Counted from the first letter of the stretch, positions 35,870 to 51,200 are shown. The stretch is DNA of 64,000 nt from Cyclina sinensis (GCA_012932295.1 JAAONU010000016.1:14796111-14860110), one strand, 5' to 3'. Program-made: numbers and translations. Notes: generated by a model not told the origin, from the letters alone.

Positions 35870-38800
35870 GATGAAACTTTGTAGGGCTGCTCTTTGCATT
35901 TAAACTTGAGAAGTGCACTTTCGTAGCATTTGCTGACTTAAAACTACAATATGATGTTTGATATAGGGACGTTTTCCTTGCTGTTGCAACATGATCTTCA
36001 TCCTAGAATGCTACTTTAGACACCGTTTGTTGCCTGCAATAAACCCATGGTCATTATATCACTCAAAACTTTTTTGTCAGTTATCAATTCAATCGTTTTT
36101 TTCTTTAGTGGTTTGTTGTGCAGTTTGCGCAACGCTCAGTGATTATCATAAATGGGGATACACAAATATGTACAAAGAGTAACAGCTGATTCTGCGATAG
36201 TTGAGCCATAACAAGCACGTGCAAACTTAATTTAGACCAAAATGTCGACATTGAGTCGCAGTGAACATTTGATACTATAGTTCCTTGATATCAATGAATA
36301 ATTCCTGCTTCTTTAGGATGATACGTGCATTATAACATTATAGGCAGCAAAGGTATATTAAAAATTCAATTTTATTTTTGTTCTTATTTTATAAAAACAC
36401 AAAATGCCGAACGCATGCATAAAAGAAACTTGTTCCATTTTATTTTTTTAATTGAGTTTACATCAACACAATTTAAGGGGGAATGTAAACTTGTTTATTT
36501 TATTAACTGAAATTAGAAAAAATATCTACTTACTGATGTTCTTTAATATCAAAACATGTGTAGGAATCAAACTGTACCGTTCGACGGTTTTTAAATTTGA
36601 CCCATTTGATCTTCCCCTAACCATGTTATTGTTTCCATTTTACTGATTACTTCTATTTGTTAACCGTCAGTCCTTTTTAAGTTGAAGCTCCGACAACATC
36701 AAAGATGCGTTAAACATCATTAACGGGTACGGCTATTTCTGTAAAATGTAAAGATGCATCAGTAATAAAGATAAGCTTTATTGCGACCAACATAACATAT
36801 TTTTCGCCTAAGGCATTGGCCTTCTTTAATATTTGAAAAACAACCATTTGAAAACAACGGGGAGATACAAGCACTTATAATAAAGGAGATGATGCGCTTT
36901 GCATCAGAACAATAACATCCCGCGTTCACTCTATCAATAGTGTCGTCTTGACAGTGAATTTTGTACAATCTATTAGCCAAACATTTGGAAAATACCTGAA
37001 ACAGCAATTGCCTTTTAAATAAAAACCAGCGTCTAGCAAGACATTGCCATAAAATTGATTTATTTATTACTTTTTATAACACCTTACCATATAACACGTT
37101 TCTATGTTCTGTCACTAACGTGCGTGGTAAAACCAGTTAGATTTTGTACACATTTGATTTCGAAAAGATTGTAAACCTCGCTGCATCAAATGGCATGTTT
37201 CAGAAATCTCATAAAATAGAAATCTTTAATAAATCTTTATATATGAACATTTTAAGGGACATAAATTTTGGATTATTCTCATCATTCACATCATTCTAAG
37301 TTGGTTTTTTGTACAGATTCTGCTTTTTCATACATCCGTAAGTGCAGTGCTTGAGTTCTCAAAATTGGTTTAAATTTCATATATTTACACAAACCTTAAA
37401 ACTGTACAAAATCTCGTCAAATATAACTTTTTGTCTCGGAAAGTTGTTGAACTGAAACATTTTGTGCATTTGTAGCGAACAAATATCAGTCAGAATCAAA
37501 ATGTCATTTTATCAGCTAAATAGTCTTATATCTATGTTTTATGTTCGTAATACAAACAGTACAGAGGCAATAAATCGTAAGAAAGTTCAAGTATTTAATA
37601 AATATGAATTGTCAAGACTACTAGGAAATATATGTGCCAGTCTTGAAAAGGTCATATTATGTTATTATAAATGTATAATTTTTTGTGTTAATGTTCCGTC
37701 GAATGCCTTTTACTTCCTGCTATGGCAAAGTTGTTTTATTCGAAAAGGTAGGCTGGTCAGCTTAAACTGTTATTTATTTTTGTCAATTAGCTCTTTATTC
37801 TGTCTAAACACTGCTACATTAATTACATTCTGCAATTTGACCATGCGTGGACGTACATAAACAACAGATCAGAGAAAAAAGAACTGATAAAAATAATACA
37901 AGTCGTAACGATACGTTTAGTGTACTGAAGGGAAAGCATTATCAAAGTTCAGGTCGTTGTCTGTATAAGATATGTTGATACCTGGATGAAGATTATTATT
38001 GGCAGTTCTAGTTCTTGGCTCTATGACGAAAGTGTTTGCGAACCCAACTGGTTTCCAAACGGCAGAACAATGCCACTATAACAGTGAGTTATGAAGTCAT
38101 TAGTTATGTTCTTTTATTAATGAACAAAATAAGTTAGTAAAATGGGAATGCGATAGGACAGAGAATATGATATTTAAATTTGACTTATGCTCCTCAAACT
38201 TGCTTCAATATTTCCTTTTTTTTGGAAAACTCATCATCTGACATAGAGTTCGTTTGATTTATTATTAGACATATTGTTTGAGGGAGGATTGTCAATATAT
38301 ATCAGATTCTAGATGCAAAAAAAGATATTATATTTCTTATAAAGCATATCAATTCATTCATAACTTTCTTCAATAGCGCCCCCTGGTATGCCAATAATCG
38401 TTACTCTTGTCATTCAAGCCACCCATTACTGTCAATGCATCGCCTAGAGAGCTGTGTACTCTGAAAGCGGTGCTTTTATGAATGGAACTTTTGGAAAACG
38501 GACACTCATTCTAGAGGACATCCGAAAAGTAAGCAAACACAAGTAATTAATTGCCCATCCTATCCCATTCATTGGAACAAAATTCCGAGTACATATTCCT
38601 GTGTCTAATATTGCAAATGTCGTGGTTTTGTTTTGTTAAATACACAAATATATGATATCTAGGTTAGCGGTTTCTGTTGTCTTTTTTTCTTTCGTTTCTA
38701 AATATAGACAGACAATCGTGACTAATTTTAATAACAGGATTTATAATCGTCAGTTGATTTAAAAAATGTGTTTATGGATTGTTGGTATTGCGATTGTATC

Positions 38801-40060
38801 ATTACCAATGATCATGACCATATGATCATTTTATTGATCATATCGAGAACAAAACCGCCACCTTTCAGTTGGCCTGAAAAAAAAAGTGATTCTAATAAAA
38901 CGTTTGTTTTTTGTTATTACTTTTCTTTAAAAAAACAAATCGGCCATACAATATATCTAGTTAATCTACGTTCATAAAACGTTTGATGCAACGAGCTCAA
39001 TTAAGGTGTTGAATATAAAAGCCTTTACTATTTGAAGGACGAATGTATTAAAACGTTTAGAGACTGTAAAAGTAACTTGCATCTTCCTTTTGTAACACGT
39101 TTCTTCGCAGGAGTGCAACTGAATTGTAGGAGGCTAGGTTTTATTGCCATGTAAACAGGTTAAACATTTATGACTTAGTTTTATTGTTATTCTCATTGTT
39201 CGGGAAAAACATATTCAAATTAACTGCAAAGAATTTTAATTCTTTTTCGCAGAAAACAGTGAAAAACAAAAATAACCAAGATACTTATTAACAGTTAATT
39301 TATTGACAATATTTTCTTCATTTATCTAAATAAAAGCAGAAGGAAATGTTTGAGAAATATGAAGATGTGTTTTTCTTGGTTTTATTCATGTCTATAGGAG
39401 TTGTTACTTTTTTCTGCGTAATTCCGACGCGTTCAGGTATAACTAAAGAGGGCTTCCTTGTTTCGATGTAACTAAATTTGACTAAAGTATGGAATTTTGT
39501 TTTCAAAACGTTAGCTAACTCAGGTTGAATCTTGTCATTATCGCAGTTGTGTTCAAGATTGTGTAGAGGGAATTTCTAAGAAATAAAAGATAGAAGAAAC
39601 ATTTTATGCGTTGGGTACAACGTTCCAAATTTTCTCGATGTAATTATCTACCTGTTTAGTAATTTTCGAAGTAATGGTAACAGTTACAGACTCGGTACAT
39701 GAACACCTTTTTGTATGTGCTTTGCGTGCTTTTTCATGAATTCAGACCACAGTATTAAATTTCAAAAAGATTTGTAATAAATGTTTCTATTTCTATTACA
39801 GATACAATAAAGAACTTTTGGAACAAGAATAATAAAAAGGATATAGAACCTGTTGTAAGTGTGACTTTCAGGCAGTGTTATCAGCCAATGTATCTCCGTA
39901 TTTTACAAAGGATTTAATTAACAATTTTTATAACACAATTGACATACCAGATGAACAAAAAACAGAGATATTAACAAGCATAAAGCCTTAAATTTACCTG
40001 AAGACAGACATGACCTCATGATTTCTCTGACGATTTATAAACAATATGACAAATATTAAG
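35870..40060 (+). repeat. Third copy of segment-B tail, block D second copy and module Q
   Basis: 35885-36290 matches the end of segment B without the SINE. 36300-37500 matches block D (23291-24500). Module Q follows at 38340-38520, out of order relative to B, where Q precedes these blocks. The ORFs at 36325-36646 and 37462-37860 (132 codons, the longest here) are AT-driven and have no matching frame in the partner at 24.5 kb. Confidence 0.6.
38340..38520 (+). pseudogene. Module Q copy at 38.4 kb
   Basis: Reads FITFFNSAPWYANNRYSC in one frame, parallel to FIPFPNGFGMYPDNRLSR of copy B, and later FMNGTFGK in another, with stops between. A donor-like gaaaagtaagc follows at 38522-38532. Decayed relic of the same exon-like block. 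Confidence 0.35.
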
Positions 40061-40220
40061 TTAAAGTAGGTTTAAATAGACGACTTTGAGAGTACATTTG
40101 AGGGGTTTTTCTTGCTAGGCAACAAGACTCATGTGTTCATTAAGTGATAGTTCCAGTAGAACTGACGCATGTTTATTGCATCATTCGTGTCATTAAAGGC
40201 ACTGAAAGCATCATAAATGA

Positions 40221-40292
40221 ATGTTCTTTTACGAAATACTTGTTCTTGTACGAAATTAATGTTCTTGTACGAAATACATGTTCTTGTACACA
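40221..40292. repeat. ~20-bp tandem repeat in module P copy 2
   Basis: Four imperfect units of tgttcttgtacgaaatac replace the TATA-containing stretch seen in the other P copies, so this copy has probably lost its core promoter. Confidence 0.75.
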
Positions 40293-43200
40293 ATTTGTGA
40301 AAGCCTACATAGAAACATTTATTAGTTGCTTCAATATATGAAAATAAAGAAAACGAATGTTCCTTTTCATTCAGATATAAGTAAAATTTACTTTGTTGGT
40401 TGGCATTGAATGAAAGAGGCAAAAATAATGATTGTCATAAACTCAATTCGCCCTAAACAGTGAGACACCAACAACAAATATAAATTACTTTTTGAGAGAT
40501 GCAGCTTGTAGTGTAACCTATAAATCCCACATATTACAGTACTACAACTAGAACAAACTACATGCCCGAATACTTTGGACATGTTAATGATGAATCGATC
40601 AAAAGAAATAAGGTAGAATTTTTTCAGAGTGTTACAATGACTTTTACATTATTTATTTGAGCAATATTAAGCGTTATTCATTTTAAAACCTGAACCAGTA
40701 TGATCGTCTATACAATATTACTAAAACTGTAAATGCTCTTAACATCCACTTTTATAGAGAAAATTATTATATTTTTAGTTAAATAATACAATTACTTGAA
40801 AACATAAAATTTATGAATGAAATCATGTAACTACTTTGTTGCGAATATTATTTTGCTTATGTTCTATAGACATGCAAATAACTCAGAATAGCAATATTTT
40901 AAAATCATTTTGCTAATATTGCCCGTCCAAGTTCAGCTAATTCCATTCTTCATAAATTGTTTAAGAGTTTTCTATCAATGCTTAAGTTTCCATTTACGTC
41001 ATTTAATTGAATACATTTTCTTTTTTCAGTAAATAGATGTTAGCTTTTTTTTAAACGTGATCAAAATTGCCAATCCACTTTTTCAAGTTCAATAATTTAC
41101 CTTTTCTGCCTCAGTGTCTCTGGGAATGTCGTAAAAATCTTTGCAATTACTTTCATTATCTTATTTTTGGTAAAGTTTTATATTATTTTACCCGTGAAAG
41201 AAACTACTAAATCTTTAAGTCAATAATAGGCTTGATTTTTGTGATTTGAAACAAAATTCAACAAATTTGAGGATTGAGTAAGTTTGATAATAACACAAAT
41301 AATTTAAGGAATGTCCTTCCTTAAAGAAACTGTTTAAACAAAATTATTTTTGATCGTAAAATTACACAGGGGTTACTGAAGTGTGATCTGGTATCTGTGA
41401 AATCACACAGTTTTACTGTTAGTGCTAACCAAGATGGTCTTATACATTGCTATTTGCTATGTTACTGCTTACCATGTCGGTTGCGCTCTGTCTGTGCTCT
41501 GTGATAAGACTCATATGGAATAAAAACAAAATATTTTTCTAAGATGGTATGTCCTGGAAGACAGCCGTGGTGCTCTGATAAGTAAATTACTCGAACAAAA
41601 AACATTTGCAATATCATTAAAATCATTGTGCTAAAACAAACGTAGCTCCGGAAAATTAAGTACAGGGATATCAAGAGAAGTTTTGTGTAAAGTAATTTAA
41701 AATAAATCTTTCTAACACCTCCTTATCAGAATATTTTGAGATATCTATAAATTAAAAACCCGACCATAGTCATCCTTGCTTTAAATATATTTGCAGTAAA
41801 AAATTATTTCTGAGAAGACGTATTCATCATTATGTAATAAGAAAAAAATCTGTAGGATCCTGTGGGATCTTCATTTTCATTTTTTTACGGAAGACAATTA
41901 TTCCCATATTCGCTCTTCGCTTCATATGACCTAGAAGTTTCAACCTTTTCTATTACATGGCGTTGCACATAAACAGTAAGAGTATGCATTATTTCAAATT
42001 TAAATAACAAATATGACACCACACTGCATGCTTAATTGACTTGTTTTAGCAATATAACGCCCTCAGAATCACTAGTTAAATAGTCTATGTCAGCCAGACT
42101 AGATTGGATTGCTCAGTTATTTCTTACATATCGTTCACGAAATCCTAAGTTTTCAGTAATGGTATGTATCAAAGTTATTCAATCGATATCATCGCTGAAA
42201 ACGAATGATTAAAAAGATTGGACTTATTGTCTACTCCTCTTTTTTCTGTTATGGATAATACAGACTCCCTTTACCCCATTCTTTCATGTTGCATACAAAA
42301 TGATGCTTGTCAATAGATGCAATAATAAAAATTCTACAAGTGCAAAGTAATTGTAAACTTGTAAATTAACATAACTGACCAAAGACCTTGATCCACATGA
42401 ATAAGTCCTTGGTTCATTTAACTGAACGTAGACAATATTCTGCCAACTGTATCTAATGGATCTTTGGTTTCACTGAAAATAGCTCTTCAAATATTCTTGA
42501 AAACAACTGTTGGTTGGTTGGTGGGGTTTTAGACCTCTACAGACAAACAATCATCTGAAAATTGACATATGCTGTAAATAAAGATTTAGTGTTTCAATGT
42601 TTAAATGTCCTTCTTTATCGTAAATAAATCTAGCTCTATTTTAGCAAAAGAAACAATTATCTGAGAAAATATTAACAATCGTGCCAACACTTTAAGTTTC
42701 CTTTCAACAAATGTAAGACCCCAGTTATATTTGTATGGGGAGGTTTATGAATAATAGTTCATGTATTGAGGTTATAACGAAGACAAAAAGGCAGTTATTA
42801 AAAAAGAAAGACTAACTTACATGTAAACCGATAGCCATAAAAACCAGCCTAGATATTTACGTTCTTGAAACATGTTTGATAGGTTAGCGGAAGCAAATTG
42901 TAAAGACACAAAGCATCAGCTATGCTGGTTGTCAATTTACTTGACAAAGCTTTGGAAAAAGTAAATAGTACGGGAGAACAATTTATAGTTGTTGTGGTGG
43001 TTTTCCCCAGAATTAAAAGCGATTTTTTTGTGTTTTAAAACCAGTTTATTCATCGACGTTTAAGCTGAAAAGGTCATAAATTTGAAATGAAATAGTTAAG
43101 CAGTGTACCTTTGTCTGCTACCATACATTTTGTAAAGCAGAGTTTCTACTACCCATAAAATCACTCTGTCCCAACTAAGCACCAATTGTTAATTGTTTAT

Positions 43201-43932
43201 ACTATGGTAACTGCAAAGAAGGCTTTGACGTCTAAAGAAATATTCCGTCATTGTATCTTCTCAAACTACCACAACGACCATAACAATATAAAAAATGCCT
43301 GCACTGTCTAGCTTCGACAAACAAACCCACTGACACACTCCCGATACTTTATGCCTTTTTCAAATTGTTTTAGAACCTGATCAATTCATCCATTATTTAA
43401 AATCAATGACATTACCTTTGGACTAGTTTACAGACACATCTGATTCCGAGAGAGATTGAAGCCTATATCAATAATTGCCAATCCTCAGTGCATGTTTAAA
43501 CTACAAATACTTGTTCGAATTCTCATGGAGCAAATAAAATAATTATGTGTCTGGCTTAAAGTGAAGTACCGTTTTCTATCACAGCATTTAAAAACTGTTA
43601 ATTTTCAGCGGCGTAACTCAAACATATACATTATTTTTTTTTTATTGTAAAGTTAGTTATCTCTGATATGACACTTATAATATTTATCTGAATTAATTAC
43701 TATTTTTATATCAACTTGAACCAAAATATTATACTGGAAGTTCCTATGTTAGACAGCATTGTCACAGATTGAAAATTAAGGATTTGATTTTCTTCGTACT
43801 CAGACATTACTTAAAATCTTATTTCATGCTTTGTAAAAACTCAACGATGAACCTGACCCAATTCCATGCCTGGTAAGAAGTCATCGAGTGTCTCAATATT
43901 ACAATGAATGGGAGATGATAATTTAAGCACTG

Positions 43933-44032
<100 letters not shown>

Positions 44033-44619
44033 ACATGATGAAGAGACTTTAATAGAAAAAAAGTCTATTTAGATCAAAACTGTATTTTTAAACAACATAG
44101 GGACATGTTATACTTTGTTGGTTTCAAGATTGACCTAATTTGCCTGTCATAAAAAAATGCCACAGGCTTAATAATAACCCACAATTATGATACTAATTAA
44201 CTGGTTTTTAACAAAGTCACCTGACTTAATGCCGATTATAATTTCACTGAATTTAGTAATTCGCATAGTAAATCTGTAAAGTGAAAACAATTTTGGCGGA
44301 ACCAATGCGTACGAATTATTTATTAAAAAAATACCAAATAAGCCATCAATTTATTTAGTATATTTTCATGCAACAAACTGGCATTCTTCCGATAATTTTA
44401 CCTATCGTAGCAGTTATTTGGTTAAGAAAAAATTATAACGTCACAGCCTAAATGGTCACGTAACAAGATGGCGCGTTCCATCGGTCGGCCGATGATGATA
44501 AATTGCTAATTTTGATTAAGCATTTCTAAAAAAATATTCTTTCAATATTCGTAAAAATTTCAAAACTTAACAATAAATGCACAAACTTTATTATGGTGTC
44601 GGTTGAACTTTTGACTTTC

Positions 44620-45285
44620 GTTTCCATTTAACCTTGGTGAATTTGACCTTCACCGCACTGAATGGTAGAAGTTCATGGAAGGTGCCTACAAACAAATGTC
44701 TTAATCAGTCAATAAATAAAAGTTCGATGACAGAGAGTAGAAAAATCTATTATTAGCTTCAGTGACCTTGATCTTGATCGAGTGACTTCAAACCCTTCCT
44801 TAGGTTAGAGGTCAATTCAAGGTACCTATATAAAAATAGGGTAAGTAAAAAGAGGCTGTAAAAACACATCTATTTTAACTTCAGTGACCATTTCCCCAGT
44901 TAATGGTAGAGGTTCATGAAAGGTGTCTATATACAAATTATGTAAATTCTCAGTCTATAGATAAAGGTTCCATTACAAAAAGTAGAAAATCTATTTTAGC
45001 CTTGGTGACCTTGACTTTTTCTCAAGTAACCTCAATCTCAAAGGGTAGAGGTCCATGCAAGTTACCTACATATAAAATATCAAGTTATTGGTCGATAAAT
45101 GAAGCCTCTATAGGGACAAGTACGCAATTTGGTTTTAACATCGGTGGCCTTGATCTTGACACAATAAAAGGCAGACATTCGTGCAAGTTGCCTATATTCT
45201 AAATAGCTAAGTTATCTCTCAATATATGAAGTCTCTATGACGAAAAGTTGTAAAGTCTATTTAATAGCTTTGGTGACTCGCAGGG
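44620..45285 (+). repeat. Degenerate tandem array, ~130-145 bp period
   Basis: About five units, each with versions of ggtagaggttcatg(c/a)aaggt(g/a)cctat, a cagtc(a/t)ata(a/g)ata run, gtagaaaatctattttagc and cttggtgaccttga. The 99-codon plus ORF at 44903-45202 lies inside the array and is an artefact. Confidence 0.8.
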
Positions 45286-46062
45286 CAGGACCAATATTGA
45301 CCATAGAGCCATGATTTGAACAATTTGGTATAGTTCTTTTAGGCAATTTACATACCAAATGTATTAACACTAGGCCTGGTGGTTACTGATAAGACCTTTG
45401 AAGTGTTTTTTTATTCTGTGCAAGTCTTTAAAACAATCAAGTTGCCGCTAGGGCGGAGTCATTTTAACCCGAGGAGCATAACTTGAAGAATCTTGACAGA
45501 GGATATGTTGATAATGCTCCATATTAAATATCTAAGTCCCAGACCTTATGATTTCATTAAAGAAGAAGATTTGTTTTATTAAATTAAGTGCCCCCTTGGC
45601 GGAGCAATAAATGATCTCAGGGGCATTATTTGAACAATCTTTGTAGAGGAACCCTAGTTGAACCTGTACGTCAAATTTCAAACTCTTATGCATAGAAGTT
45701 TCATACAGGAAGATGTTTTAGGTTTTCCCCAAATAAACCTATATAAAATCATGTTGCAGCTAGGGCTGGGGCAATTTAGACGAGAGGGTCGTGATTTGAA
45801 CAAATTTAGTATAAGTTAACTATACAATGCTGAATAGCTAATATCTTAGCCCTAAGCCTTGTGATTTCAGAAAAGATTTTCAATTTTTTCTCTATATAAG
45901 CCTATGTGAAATCAGGGGGCCCTTGCGGGGTAGCCAGTTTTGCCCCTGGGGGCATAATTTGAACAGTCTTGGTATTTGACCATTTGGCGATGCTACATAC
46001 CAAATATCTCTGGTCTAGGCTTATAGTTTCGGAGAAGAATTTTTATACTTTTTTCCAATTTT
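45286..46062 (+). repeat. Degenerate tandem array, ~175-bp period
   Basis: About four to five units recognisable by ggggc(a/c)ataatttgaacaat, tacataccaaat, ctaggcctt...tggtttc and a cccc(t/c)tggggcgg-like GC-rich patch. One isolated half-unit lies at 50090-50190, and a related, more decayed tract is at 62580-63250. Confidence 0.75.
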
Positions 46063-48179
46063 AAAATGTATTTATCTCCTCCAGTGACTCAGATCTGCAA
46101 TGAACAAGAACCATATCTCTGCACTTCGTCATTATTGCCTTTTGATGAATTTTCATTCCTATTTTTTCCCGAGAAAACTCTAAGACTAAAAGCGCTATCA
46201 ACAATAAAATTTCAAACGTGGATAGATCTCATGAAGAAAAGTGCAGTGCTTAAGAATAATTTCAATTGTGTTATTTTTTAGTTTTCGCCTGATGTTATTT
46301 TCATATTATATTTCTGTACGGCGCATAACTCAAATATTATAACAAGTATCGACATATAACTTGATAAGTTAATAGATCTCATTGTGCAAAAGTTATTTTA
46401 CATAAATTTATATATTAAGTGTAGTTACTTTCAGGTTGATTTATGTACATAATTTTATTACACAAATTATATATAAAGGCAGTAGTGTGTGTTTAAAACA
46501 AATATGAATTTACAATGCTAAATGTCATTATATGAACTAATTTAAATAACACACATACATTTGCTTAAAAGTCTTGTTACCCATTATGAATTTCAATTCC
46601 ACTGGGATAACTTTCAGCACAATAAACTACATTTTGTTATTTTCCTTTTCCAAGTTCCTAATCATATGAATGGGAGCAATTAGGGGAGCATTACCCGGTG
46701 CCACCGGTTTCCTGTCTTTTAACTTCGATTAAGATACATATGAATTGATATGTTACTTTCTTTACAGTATATAATTGAAATTCAGTTGTAATTTTCCTTA
46801 ATATATACCTGTGTAAAGTCATAGGCGACATGTGATGACAATTTATATGGAATGAATATACAGATCAACAGCTGACTTTCAAACTGTAACATTTTTTCGA
46901 ATATTGCTACAAGAGCAACAACGATAGGTAAACAAAACAGGCTCATTAAACTTGTTTTTGTTTGAAAGTGTAAGTCTCTTCTTTTCGTGTTTTACTAGTT
47001 ACACAAAGTACGAAGTATTTTAATTGATTTTGTAGCGGCTCAGGGCGTGAAATTAAAAACATGACATTTAGGTAAATATACGGTGCACTGAATTTCCCAG
47101 TGTATTAATCTATTTCTAAATATTCGAATAAACATTAAAGCATTAAGTCTTATTCAAAATACAAAGAGTTCGAAGTTCAATATTTGATGATTTGTACATC
47201 TATGATCAAAAGTAGTTTGGACACGAATTAGCTAGTCTTTAAATATTCTGCCATAGTGTTGAGGAAGACATCTGATTAGTTGAAGTTATATCCTTGACGG
47301 AACTGATTATTGATACATATGTATTTTAGAAATACAAATCAGACTTTATAGCTTTAAAAATGATTTTGTATATGGTAATATACAATAATTCAATCCTAAA
47401 AATACGTTGTAATAAGAGATGAGAATTAAAGTTAAGAAATAATTAAAACATCTATATTACTGGAGGCACATTAAAATTACATTTGATATATGAAAACTGA
47501 GTGACTTTCTGAATACTATTTACTAAATTTTGAAGCTATTTTGTTTCTGTGTCTTTGATTTACTGAAAAACGGTATAACACATATAGCACACTATTAAAA
47601 TGTATTAAGCTTAAATAACTTTTTTACATGTCCAGACTTATAAGTTTGAACTTTAAGCATGTTTGGGAATATATAAAACTATATTATATATAAAACTATA
47701 TAAGTTCCTCATAATTTGTTATAAAATGTAATTTATTCCATTTCGTTAGCCTGTTTGAGCCCATTACCTTAAGCTATGTGTAATACACAAAGAACCAGAT
47801 TTGAGTTATCCGGGCTAGACCTGAAGTCCACTAGGCAAAGTTTTGTGCAAAAATTTAGACACTAAACTAGACTAAACAGCGAATTTCAAAAGCTCTTTGC
47901 CTGGTTGACTTTACACAAGAAGATTATTTTTGTTTTAGACTCATGTTGATATGCACGCATTGCTTACAAAAATCTTTAAAATCTAATCAATCAGTATTCG
48001 AGACTCTGAGTCGCGGAGCCGGTGAAACCTGACCGTCTTGAATCGGCTTAAATGCTGACGTTTTACGTGGAAAAAAAGAAAAAAGAAGAAAATGATAAGC
48101 CTTCGGATCATCAACAGTATGTTACAAATAACCTCCTCTGTATAACGTATGTATGTGGAGATAGACATTAAAATCAACT
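46063..48179. other. Insert in unit 3, nothing recognised
   Basis: AT-rich with no repeat structure or gene. The 71-codon ORF (46066-46281) and the 68-codon minus ORF (47983-48189) have no supporting context. Confidence 0.45.
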
Positions 48180-48789
48180 TTTCAATCAAGGTAAAACTAA
48201 ACTACAAATCACAGAAATAACCTTTTATAGCTCAGTAAAAAATGTAGGGTAAATTCGATGGTTCGAGGTTTGTCGCTGTAGCCTAAAAAATAATGTTGAT
48301 GACTTTGTATGTTAATAAACTAGACTAAATAAATCAAGGTAATCGAATGCAAGCTCGAAAAACGTTTGCAAACCATGTAATTGGTCCAAATTGCAATTCC
48401 CTAACTTCAGCATTATAAACTGCTGAAAAACAAATTCTTTTTCCTAACAGTTGTCCCTATAAGGAAAAGGTTAATATCTTTAACGTATACTTTGTGATTA
48501 TCATGAATTTAAGAAAAACTGTGCTTTACCGCTGAAAAATCCTGCCGTATCAAAAAATGCACAGGCAACAACATTCGGCGGATTTTTTTTTATTTCTTTT
48601 TCTTTTTTGCAAATGACACGTGACTCTTTATACACGATTGTACAGTATCACTTTTCTTTTAAAGAAAACGTGACACACTAGCTATTTTAATTATATGGAA
48701 AGGTTCATAAAAGGAGAACGAATGCCTCTGTTAGACATTAATTAATACAAAGGCAAACAATATATTAAAGAAAAATGTTCATGCTAGAA

Positions 48790-48810
48790 GGTTTTTTTTT
48801 TTTTTTTTTG
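48790..48810. repeat. Poly(T) run
   Basis: About 20 consecutive T residues. It could be the poly(A) tail of a minus-strand insertion, but no retroelement body is seen next to it. Confidence 0.7.
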
Positions 48811-49740
48811 CTGATTAAAATATGAATATGAACTGCAGTCTGAGACCAGGGAGATATTTACTTTTAACTTATTGACAGAGAGTAGAACGTAAGAAGCTTA
48901 AAACTCAGTTTTAAATGTCAGTTGAGGGTTACAATACATGACTTAAAGCCATTGCCGTAAAGTGGACAGAACAGAAATAATTAATGATGTATAAGTTCAA
49001 AAATGTCATAAATAACAATTTGAGAAAAAAAAACAAATGTTGTAGTAAAAGATTACAAACTTGCGTTTGACCTAACAACAACATTTTTACAACGCCATAA
49101 GCCGTCAAATGACAGTAGAGCTGTAGATTCGTCTAACTTCTTACATGGCAGGTATTTATATAGGTAGACGCCATTAAGTAATTTTTCTCCTAGCCTAACT
49201 GAATCGTTCGGATACAAACTACTCATTGATTTCTACTTGTGTCTGGGTGGGCCATGGCCATTCATTAGTCCCATTTAAAGGCTTTTTCTGTGCGATATAG
49301 CCCCATTGATTTTATGCTTTAAGCGATTATTATACTTTAACATTTTGCAGCTGTCTATTGCAATGCATTCAATTAAGATTCTATAAAAAGAAAGAGACTA
49401 AAATTACATCTTTGCATACCTCCAATAGATCATACCACTACATGTACTGTCTAGCTTCGGAACATTTGCCTGATATTTGCCTGATATTGTCTTCCGTAAG
49501 TATTTCTACTGCTGACAATCATTCATTATTTCTTTTCAATGGTCTCATCTTGGATGCCATTTTCTCAGCACGCAATGACTTTAATGAAAGGAAATATACA
49601 CAGCAATATACAATGAAAGGAAACGCAAATACACATTCGCAGCTTGTTCCAATATACCTTATAGTTTGTGTCAATGAATAGTCAATCTTAGAAATTTGGT
49701 TAAAACAGAATGTTTTGAAAACAATAAATCACGTTGCTTT

Positions 49741-49800
49741 TTGTGTTCTTTTGTTGTTGTTGTTTGTTTGTTTGTTGTTGGTTTTTTTTGTTGTTTGTAA
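49741..49800. repeat. (TTG)n/(TTTG)n low complexity
   Basis: Mixed TTG and TTTG units; simple sequence. Confidence 0.85.
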
Positions 49801-50814
49801 AATAATGAATAAAGCTGTCTATTCAGAGAGCAAGTCTAAAACATAAAAAATGATTTTGCTTTGTAATTAGAAGCCACCATGTTTAGTCCTAAAAATACAT
49901 TGACGGCATTTATCTGGTCTGACGCAGTGATATATGCTACAAAAACAGGTAAATACAGGTATGTTTGAGGTTTGAAAGATTTTTAAATATAAATTGTTAT
50001 GAAACGCATTACTGCCTCGCCGGATCTAGTCCCGTGAAGCAAAGACAGCTCTGTAGTGGACAACTACTGGGCTATTGCAACGACGAGGCTACTGATGGTC
50101 ATAGGGCCATAATTTAAACAGTCTTGGTAAAGATGCCTATGGTACATACCACACTTCTGAGTCGTGTGTTTTGACATGAAATGAACAAATCTGAATTTTT
50201 ATGATGAACGAATACTTGACATTGCATGCGTAAATTCATTAACATCATTTGCGTGGTATATGTAAATGTAACAGAGTTTTGAATACATTTGTAGTTAGTT
50301 AATTCAAGTCTCTTATAATTCAATAACTGAATGTGAAATGTACTGTATTTCATATGTTTCACTGTTGTTTATATGTAAAATATGTACATTGATGAGACTA
50401 TAATAAAATATTATTATGTATTAAAAAGATTCAAAGGTCTTCATTATTATTTTATTTTGTTTTTTTTAGGGAGGGGGTGATGTATCAATATATTTCTACA
50501 GAAAATGTGTGATATACCGGACGGGACCAAATAACAAGGTGAATAATTTCAGAAAAGTTGTTGAAGGTATATTTGATAAATACTTTCTGTGTTCAAATAA
50601 TGTAACAAAAATCTATTTCTAGCTATCGTAACCATGATGATGCATCGTTTTCTTTAGCACCTGATCAACTTCCGTCCAGTGGTACAGATGTTGTTTCTAC
50701 AAAATTGTTGACGCGTGACGTACCGCAACGTTAAAAAAGGAATCATAAAAAACACGATCACGTTTTTCTACGAGATGAAATAAAATCTGTGGCAAACAGC
50801 AAAGGTAATGGAAG

Positions 50815-51200
50815 GCTTTAAGTTTGAGTGACAAGACTCAGGTGTTCAAACAAGTGACAATACCAAAAGACCTTGGCGGTTTTTAACGCATCATATTACC
50901 TTTATGAACAACAACCTACATTATTGATGTTCTTGTTTATAGTATATAAATGCCATTGAATTGTCCCTTCAGTGGAGACACTTTAAATTGCAACATCATT
51001 AATTTTCTCTAATTTACTGTAGAGAATTATACTATTTCTTCGTTTAATGACCATTTAATGAAAACAATATTGCTAGATGCTTATTTTAACAACATTCACT
51101 TTTCCTGTTCACCAGGTTAAAGTCTGAATTCATTATCTCTATTTGTTAAAAAAGTATACCAGATAGGTTGCAGGATTTTACACGCTTGTCAATGGAGCAC
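50815..51200 (+). repeat. Start of a truncated fourth unit with module P copy 4
   Basis: gactcaggtgttcaaacaag and tgacaatacc match the other P copies. TATATAAA at 50943-50950 sits in the same relative place as the TATA box of copy 3. Downstream, taatgaccatttaatgaaaac and ataggttgcaggattttaca align with unit 2 (32270-32390), but the frame corresponding to 32214-32384 is broken by an early stop. After ~51.2 kb no further block is recognised. Confidence 0.5.

Noticed and set aside
37462..37860. 132-codon plus ORF
   Set aside because: Driven by AT composition; the duplicate region near 24.5 kb keeps no matching frame.
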